A stretch of 61,669 nt of DNA from the NCBI GenBank assembly GCA_020722815.1, contig DYKB01000039.1, positions 1-61,669 of the forward strand, read 5' to 3'. The notes under the pieces were generated by a model, which saw nothing but the letters and a program-made list of their open reading frames with translations, was not told where the DNA came from and made no database searches. Both the position numbers and the translations under genes were made by a program. Of the stretch, positions 56,268 to 61,669 are shown piece after piece. The DNA comes from Caldithrix sp. Its GTDB lineage: Bacteria; Zhuqueibacterota; Zhuqueibacteria; Thermofontimicrobiales; Sulfurfontimicrobiaceae. Numbering within the stretch: position 1 is the first letter of the stretch; each line of letters starts with the position of its first letter.

Positions 56268-56518
56268 TTTTTTATGGAAGTTTCCTTACACCTCATCATG
56301 TCAATTTGGACTATGGTTATCAAGCATTTTCAATAAAAAGAGATTGAATCATCATTTTTAATTGTCTCTAAAATTTGTCCATTATACATTTTTCAGCTTA
56401 AAAAGTCAAGTGAAAAAATTGACCTTTTGGAAAATTGATAAAGATTTTCCATTAAAAATGGAAAAGAATTATTTAAAAAGATACCCAATAGTCATAAATG
56501 TCAAGTGTCCATGAAATT

Positions 56519-56553
56519 TTTGTTGCCTATTGACATATAATCTCTTATATTTG
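56519..56553 (+). promoter_or_regulatory. Candidate Bacteroidota-type promoter of deoC
   Basis: TATATTTG at 56546-56553 fits the TAnnTTTG -7 box and TTTG at 56519-56522 the -33 box, with a 23-base spacer, slightly longer than usual. It lies about 40 bases before the deoC ATG. The rest of the 324-base gap 56268-56591 is AT-rich and shows nothing else. Confidence 0.35.
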
Positions 56554-56591
56554 AAATCGATTTGTAAAATTTTTAATGAAAAGGAGAAAAT

Positions 56592-57308
56592 ATGGAACCA
56601 ATTTCTTTAAAATCCCTGGCGAAAATGATTGATCATTCATTACTTCATCCAACTTTCACCGACGCTCAAATCAAAGCGGGTTGTGAACTGGCCAGGAAAT
56701 ATGACGTGGCAACTGCGTGTATCAAACCATACAGCATCGAACTGGCGAAAGAAGTGCTGGCCGGTTCAGATGTGGAAGTCTGTGCAGTGATAGCCTTTCC
56801 GCATGGGAATAGCACTATTGCAATGAAAGTCAAAGAGGCAGAAGACGCCGTAAAACGGGGTGCGCCAGAGATTGACATGGTTGTGAATATCGGGAAAGTC
56901 ATGGGTGCTGACTGGAAATACGTTTCGGATGAGATTAAGGCTATAAATGATGTGGTGCTTGCCAATAAAGGATTATTAAAAGTCATTTTTGAAAATGATT
57001 ATTTACAGGATGAGCAAATTATTAAATTATGCGAAATCTGTTCCACTCATCAGGTTGCGTTTGTGAAAACATCCTCCGGTTATGGATTTGTGAAACAACC
57101 CAATGGTATGTATAATTACAAGGGGGCAACAGATCATCATCTAAAGCTCATGCGGGCGAATTGTCCATCATCCGTTCAGATCAAGGCCGCGGGCGGCGTC
57201 CGAAATCTGGATGATTTACTTCGCGTGAGGGCATTGGGGGTTACCCGTATTGGGGCAACTGCCACAGAAGCCATCCTGGAAGAGGCTAAAAAGCGGGGTT
57301 ATAAATAA
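56592..57308 (+). CDS. deoC: Deoxyribose-phosphate aldolase
   Basis: A 238-residue cytoplasmic class I aldolase that splits 2-deoxyribose 5-phosphate into acetaldehyde and glyceraldehyde 3-phosphate in nucleoside salvage. Key residues are in place: Asp95 in EIDMVVNIG, the Schiff-base Lys159 in FVKTSSGYG, and Lys198 in IKAAGGVR. KVIFENDYL is a small variation on the usual VIxE motif. AAGGAG precedes the ATG. The U32 gene follows after 42 bases, probably in the same transcript. Confidence 0.95.
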   Translation: MEPISLKSLAKMIDHSLLHPTFTDAQIKAGCELARKYDVATACIKPYSIELAKEVLAGSDVEVCAVIAFPHGNSTIAMKVKEAEDAVKRGAPEIDMVVNIGKVMGADWKYVSDEIKAINDVVLANKGLLKVIFENDYLQDEQIIKLCEICSTHQVAFVKTSSGYGFVKQPNGMYNYKGATDHHLKLMRANCPSSVQIKAAGGVRNLDDLLRVRALGVTRIGATATEAILEEAKKRGYK

Positions 57309-57350
57309 AAGTCCCTTTCCAAAATAATTTAAAAAATTGGCCATCAAAAA

Positions 57351-59201
57351 ATGATATCAACACTCATTCCAGAAAAAACAGTCGAATTACTCGCACCCGC
57401 TAAAAATCTTCAAACTGGAATTGCGGCAATAAAGGCCGGCGCGGATGCGATTTATATTGGCGCTCCCCTTTTTGGTGCACGTGAAGCAGCCGGAAATCCT
57501 TTATCGGATATTGCCGAACTGGTGAACTATGCGCATCAATTTCGGGCCAGGGTCTATGTGACACTAAATACACTGTTGCATGATGAAGAAATTCCGGTCG
57601 CAGTGGAATTAATTAACCAGCTTTACGATATCCAAATTGATGGCTTAATTATCCAGGATCTGGGGCTGCTAGAATGTCAACTTCCGCCCATGCCACTGAT
57701 TGCCAGCACGCAAACAAATAATCGAACCCCAGAAAAAGTCAGTTTTTTAGAAAAAGTGGGATTTCAACGCATAATTTTGGCGCGTGAATTAACATTAAAC
57801 GAAATTCAGGAAATTCGTCAAAATACGCAAGTGGAATTAGAATTTTTTATTCATGGATCGCTTTGTGTTTGCTATAGCGGCCAGTGTTATATGAGTTATG
57901 CGATTGGCGGAAGAAGTGGTAATCGGGGGAAATGTGCCCAATCCTGCCGCCGAATTTATTCGCTTATGGATAAAAATGGTCAGATTCTGATGAAAAATCG
58001 TTATCCCCTTTCCTTGCGTGATTTAAATTTAGCACCTCATTTGAAAGAACTGCTTGCGGTTGGTGTTAATTCATTCAAAATTGAAGGCCGACTCAAAGAT
58101 GAATTTTATGTGATGAACGTGGTGAGCTATTATCGCCAGGAACTGGATCGACTATTACCGCAAATGGGCCTCTCAAAAAGTTCTGCCGGGCGTGTTCTTG
58201 TCGATTTCACACCGGTTCCGGCAAAAACGTTCAGTCGGGATTTTACAACCTATTTTTTAACCGGTCGTGATAAAAATATGGGTTCGACAGATACCCCAAA
58301 GTCAATCGGGGAGAAAATTGGCATCGTCAATGCAGTTTATCCGAATTATTTTACTTTAGCTAAAGGAAGTCCACAACTCAACGCCGGAGATGGCATCTGT
58401 TTTTTTGATGATCGACAAAATTTGCAGGGAACACGGGTCAATCAGGTCCAGGGAAATCAAATTTTTCCGGAGCAGATTGGCGCAATTCAGAAAGGAACCA
58501 TCCTTTATCGGAATTATGACCAGCTTTTTCTGCAGGCAATCAAGAAAAGTCATCTTGAACGGAAAATGGCTGTCAGGTTGTCGCTGCGCGAAGTTTCGGA
58601 AGGTTACAGGCTTATGGCAATCGATGAAGATGGAAATCAAGGTGAGGTTGTGCTTCCCATCGAAAAAATAATCGCGGAAAAACCGGAATTAGCAATCGCC
58701 ACCATCAAAAAGCAGTTGGGTAGCATGGGATCAACTCATTTTGAATGTACAGAAATAAAAATAGATTTGAATCCAATTCCATTCATTCCAATTGCCAATC
58801 TGAACACACTCCGGCGCGAAGTTTTAGAAAAATTGAATTCGATTCGCATTGAAACGCATCCACAACTAAAGGCGGAAATTACGCCGAATGACATCCCCTA
58901 TTCTGAAAAATCACTCACTTTTCAGGGGAATGTCTTAAATAAAAAGGCCGTCGCTTTTTATCGCCGACATGGGGTGGTGACAATTGAGCCCGCAGCAGAA
59001 TCCGGACTGGATATGACGGGCAGAAAAGTGATGACCACCCGCTATTGTATTTTAGGACAGATTGGCCGATGTTTGCTTACCAATAAAACTGATAAGCTAA
59101 ACCTGCCGCTTTTTCTCGTGGATAAAGATAAACGACGGTTCGAACTAAAATTCAATTGCCAAAAATGCGAAATGGAAGTTTATTTTGGGCGGAAAAAGTA
59201 G
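57351..59201 (+). CDS. U32 family protein, RlhA-like (23S rRNA C2501 hydroxylation type)
   Basis: A 616-residue protein of the collagenase-like U32 family. The N-terminal TIM-barrel-like part starts ELLAPAKNLQTGIAAIKAGA and DAIYIGAPLFGAREAAGN. The signature HGSLCVCYSGQCYMSYAIGG followed by GNRGKCAQSCR supplies the Cys residues seen in iron-sulfur-binding members such as RlhA. A DUF3656-like region follows, and a final CILGQIGRC and CQKC tail adds more Cys. Length and the C-terminal part agree with RlhA, an RNA hydroxylation enzyme, more than with a true peptidase. It follows deoC by 42 bases and is convergent with the next gene, 13 bases away. Confidence 0.85.
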   Translation: MISTLIPEKTVELLAPAKNLQTGIAAIKAGADAIYIGAPLFGAREAAGNPLSDIAELVNYAHQFRARVYVTLNTLLHDEEIPVAVELINQLYDIQIDGLIIQDLGLLECQLPPMPLIASTQTNNRTPEKVSFLEKVGFQRIILARELTLNEIQEIRQNTQVELEFFIHGSLCVCYSGQCYMSYAIGGRSGNRGKCAQSCRRIYSLMDKNGQILMKNRYPLSLRDLNLAPHLKELLAVGVNSFKIEGRLKDEFYVMNVVSYYRQELDRLLPQMGLSKSSAGRVLVDFTPVPAKTFSRDFTTYFLTGRDKNMGSTDTPKSIGEKIGIVNAVYPNYFTLAKGSPQLNAGDGICFFDDRQNLQGTRVNQVQGNQIFPEQIGAIQKGTILYRNYDQLFLQAIKKSHLERKMAVRLSLREVSEGYRLMAIDEDGNQGEVVLPIEKIIAEKPELAIATIKKQLGSMGSTHFECTEIKIDLNPIPFIPIANLNTLRREVLEKLNSIRIETHPQLKAEITPNDIPYSEKSLTFQGNVLNKKAVAFYRRHGVVTIEPAAESGLDMTGRKVMTTRYCILGQIGRCLLTNKTDKLNLPLFLVDKDKRRFELKFNCQKCEMEVYFGRKK

Positions 59202-59214
59202 ATTGATAAATGCT

Positions 59215-60654
59215 TCACTGAGCCACTATTTTCTGAATCCAGGCCGCCATTTCATCCCATGCGACAGGTGAAAAAGTCTCTTCAATCGTCGCATATTCAG
59301 CCACCGATCCCGTTTGGGCTGTTTGAAAAAGATGATTCAAGTCCGGTAATTCCTTTATCACAATGTTTTTGTTGCCGGCATCTTTAAGTGCCGATTTGAT
59401 TAATGGTAAATTTTGTTTCGGGGGTACCTGAAGGTCTTTTTCACCATTCAGTGCCAGAATGGGACATTTGACCTTTTTTAGCGCTGGAATGGGATCATAC
59501 GTCAGAAAATAGCGGAACCAGGGCGAAAGAACCGATTTAAGTTGAGTCTGAGAGAATGTTGTAAAATCTCCCAGTTGCTTTTGTTCCTCCGGACTTAAAC
59601 CATCATAATATTCTTTTAACATGGCAGAAAGTTTTTTTTCAGTTTCCTGAACTTCGGTAGTTTCGATAATGATCTTAAAAATTTTCGCCTGCAAATTTTG
59701 ATTTTTTTTAATCTGATCTTCGCTGGCACCACTAGCCCGGGCAATCAGTTCGCCCTGTAGATAAAGCAATTTCTCACTAATCATTCCAGGACCCGCCAAT
59801 AAAACGATAAAGGCAACATCTTTGGATTGGGTGGCCACCATGGGAGCGATCAATCCTCCTTCACTATGGCCAATTAAACCAATTTTTTGTGGATTAATTT
59901 CAGGTCGATTTTTTAAGAATTCAATTCCGGCTAAAACATCCGTTGCAAAATCCGGTGTAGTCGCTGTTTTAAAATCACCCGTAGAAGCACCAACACCCCG
60001 ATCATCATAGCGCAAAACAGCGATCCCCTGGCGTGTTAAATGATCAGCAATAATCCAGAACGGTTTATGATTAAATCTGGTTTCATTCCGATCCTGCGGT
60101 CCGGAGCCTGAAATTAAAATGACGGCCGGAAATTGGCCTTCTCCACGGGGGGTGGTCAGCGTGCCAGCCAAAGTGATGTTATCCTTTTTGTTCTCGAACT
60201 TTACTTCCTTTACATCGTACGGAAACGGCTCCTGAGGCTCTTGGGGACGTTTGGGTTCCTCGACTTTTTCAATACGCACGAGCTCGATCGGCATGGAAAA
60301 GCCAGATTGTTTCCAGATACCTGAAATTTTATTGGTATCCTCGATTTTTCCCAGAAAAAGCCCTGTAATTGCCTGGGCTTCAATTTGCAAACTATCAGAT
60401 GTAACCGTTACTTTACTGGTTGGAATTCCTTTTGCACCCTGATCCGGACTATCGCGCGTGGCGGTAAAAGCGCCATCACTCATCTTCGTAATATTGAAAA
60501 CCAGGCGAAGTTGCATTCCGGAAATGTTCAATTTTCCCTGCCAGATTCCTTCCAGATTGGATTCTATTGCTATTGATTGCGTTAAGGGGAGCAGAATCAG
60601 AAAAAGAAATAAGAATGCTAATCCAGAATTGTTGAAATGAATTTTATTTTTCAT
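59215..60654 (-). CDS. Secreted alpha/beta-fold hydrolase (S9-like esterase/peptidase)
   Basis: About 479 residues. The ATG at 60654 follows GGGAG; a longer frame from 60675 is less likely. Signal peptide about 1-27. An N-terminal beta domain (LEGIWQGKLNISGMQLRLVF) precedes the hydrolase: ILISGSGPQDRNETRFNHKP near 180-199, VLRYDDRGVGAST, nucleophile elbow GLIGHSEGGLIAPM near 255-268, acid Asp in ALNGEKDLQVPP, and His in LPDLNHLF. It resembles periplasmic esterases of the YqiA/acetyl-xylan-esterase-like group, and the substrate is unknown. It overlaps the upstream carboxypeptidase-like gene by four bases (ATGA). Confidence 0.85.
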   Translation of the reverse strand: MKNKIHFNNSGLAFLFLFLILLPLTQSIAIESNLEGIWQGKLNISGMQLRLVFNITKMSDGAFTATRDSPDQGAKGIPTSKVTVTSDSLQIEAQAITGLFLGKIEDTNKISGIWKQSGFSMPIELVRIEKVEEPKRPQEPQEPFPYDVKEVKFENKKDNITLAGTLTTPRGEGQFPAVILISGSGPQDRNETRFNHKPFWIIADHLTRQGIAVLRYDDRGVGASTGDFKTATTPDFATDVLAGIEFLKNRPEINPQKIGLIGHSEGGLIAPMVATQSKDVAFIVLLAGPGMISEKLLYLQGELIARASGASEDQIKKNQNLQAKIFKIIIETTEVQETEKKLSAMLKEYYDGLSPEEQKQLGDFTTFSQTQLKSVLSPWFRYFLTYDPIPALKKVKCPILALNGEKDLQVPPKQNLPLIKSALKDAGNKNIVIKELPDLNHLFQTAQTGSVAEYATIEETFSPVAWDEMAAWIQKIVAQ

Positions 60655-61520
60655 GTTTTTTTCTCCCTGATACATAAGTTTGAATTTATCATTATTAAGC
60701 TTTTCGTTTTGATTGAAATAACCAACGACGCTGATAAAAGAATTAAAATCATTTTCCTTCCATCATCGATATCCGTGGTACTATGCCGTGCCGGACGATT
60801 AAAATCTTCAGATGTGATCAAATACCGATTCGCTGTGACATTTCTGACACGAGTCATTTCAATAACTGGATTTAAAATGGTATTCAAGGCATATTCTTTT
60901 AATTCAGCAGGGAGTGCTGGATTGGAAATGCAATCCAACTGTTCACCGAAATCCTTGATATAGCCTTTTCGAAGCCATGTGGTGCCACCATATTCATAAA
61001 CATCCAGCGTTACCTGGGGCTTATATTTTGCAAATAATTGGTGTAACAGACGCGTTTCTGGCTCCGTTAGAATGAGATGATTTCGATTTAAATCAATCTG
61101 GCGACTATTCCGGCGTTGATCCAATTCATTTCCATCCGGATTAACCATGGGAATCAGAATTAGGTTGAGATTTGGAAAGTTGGCAACACCATTTAAATAA
61201 ATATGATGAATTAACATTAAAAGCGCCTCTTTTCCGGATGGTTCATCACCATGTTGCTGGGCGAAGATCATTACCGAAATTTGTTGTGGCTTCCAATTTC
61301 TTCGCTCCGGTATAAAAATAACGGGAATTTCTCTGCCGCGATTGGACTTGCTTCCAATCTCCATTTCAATCATCGATGAATTGTCATCAATTTTATTTAA
61401 AAACGATATCATTTCCAGGTGCGAAGTCCCAAACGGTGGCGTTTGGATTGCCAGCGGAAGCTGACTCTGGCTACAAATTATTGCATGTAATCCTAATAAA
61501 AACAAAATAATTTTTGGCAT
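60651..61520 (-). pseudogene. Degenerate or truncated M14 zinc carboxypeptidase
   Basis: Encodes about 289 residues from the ATG at 61520, which follows GGGAG; signal peptide about 1-19. M14 features: zinc ligands in QQHGDEPSGKEAL, MVNPDG, and RRNSRQIDLNRNH. The third zinc ligand region reads TLDVYEYGG, where relatives have His in DLHEYG or DVHEY. After RHSTTDIDDGR, a segment normally followed by the catalytic Glu, the sequence turns into an unlikely hydrophobic tail and stops at 60651. A frameshift or deletion therefore removed the C-terminal active site. The stop overlaps the next gene's ATG. Activity is doubtful. Confidence 0.7.
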
Positions 61521-61619
61521 AATTTTCTCCCAAAAATTATGTTTGAAAATCATGGCAATCGAATTTAGCAAAATAAAATCACAATTTTCTTAACAAATTC
61601 ACATAAAGGTTTTTAAATT

Positions 61620-61669
61620 GTAACCGTTCACAGGGGTAATAAATTAAACGCTTCTGTCATGCCCGAATG
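61620..61669 (+). repeat. Partial copy of dispersed repeat family 1 (left end)
   Basis: GTAACCGTTCACAGGG and the following CTTCTGTCATGCCCGAATG match the first 50 bases of the element at 31134-31302. It is cut by the window end. Confidence 0.85.

Noticed and set aside
57351..59201. Secreted collagenase-like protease
   Set aside because: No signal peptide. The Cys motifs and C-terminal part match RNA-hydroxylating U32 proteins better.

Overview
The window looks like part of a chromosome from a Gram-negative, polysaccharide-degrading bacterium of the FCB superphylum, for example a Calditrichota/KSB1/Ignavibacteria-like lineage. The signs are several secreted proteins ending in the type IX secretion (T9SS, Por) C-terminal domain with its NYPNPFN motif, two PorV/PorQ-family outer-membrane proteins, a PorE-like OmpA protein, SusC-like TonB-dependent receptors without any SusD, and moderately AT-rich DNA with AGGAGG-type ribosome binding sites. 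The exact phylum is inference. No tRNA, rRNA, CRISPR array, transposase or replication origin was recognised.

Layout. 0.1-8 kb: operon of TonB-dependent receptor, PorV-like protein and a large secreted CTD protein, closed by a terminator. 8-13 kb: a parvulin-type lipoprotein, a D-Ala-D-Ala carboxypeptidase and the PorE-like protein. 13-17 kb: a DapA-superfamily lyase next to a GH9-CE4 fusion enzyme, then convergent pth. 17.4-22 kb: a T9SS-exported protein with what looks like an inactivated C39-like peptidase domain, and a GH2 glycosidase. 22-31 kb: a decayed accessory stretch holding a frameshifted TIM-barrel-like gene, remnants of a HEPN-MNT pair and of a DUF4143 ATPase, DUF2283, a membrane-anchored STAND NTPase split by a one-base frameshift, a DUF433/DUF5615 toxin-antitoxin pair, an intact AAA/DUF4143 ATPase behind a striking palindrome, and a GH88 gene stopped by one amber codon. 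31-35.4 kb: GH9 enzyme with T9SS tail and a secreted MetX-like alpha/beta hydrolase. 35.4-36.7 kb: large intergenic region with two palindromic repeats. 36.7-45.7 kb: a second receptor/CTD/PorV module plus two tandem paralogous CTD proteins. 46-51 kb: GH92 and GH106-like glycosidases. 51-61.5 kb: mostly housekeeping genes (RluB-type pseudouridine synthase, DMT exporter, MFS-HEAT fusion, TrmB, DeoC, U32 protein), then a secreted alpha/beta hydrolase and a degenerate M14 carboxypeptidase.

How it fits together (inference): the two receptor/PorV/CTD modules would form surface machinery for capturing or exporting glycan-related cargo. The GH2, GH9, GH88, GH92 and GH106-like enzymes trim glycans carrying glucosyl, glucosaminyl, uronyl, mannosyl and rhamnosyl units. 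The genome is littered with palindromic dispersed repeats: one family has four copies here, two of them cut by the window ends, and at least three other palindromic families occur. The 22-31 kb stretch is visibly decaying.
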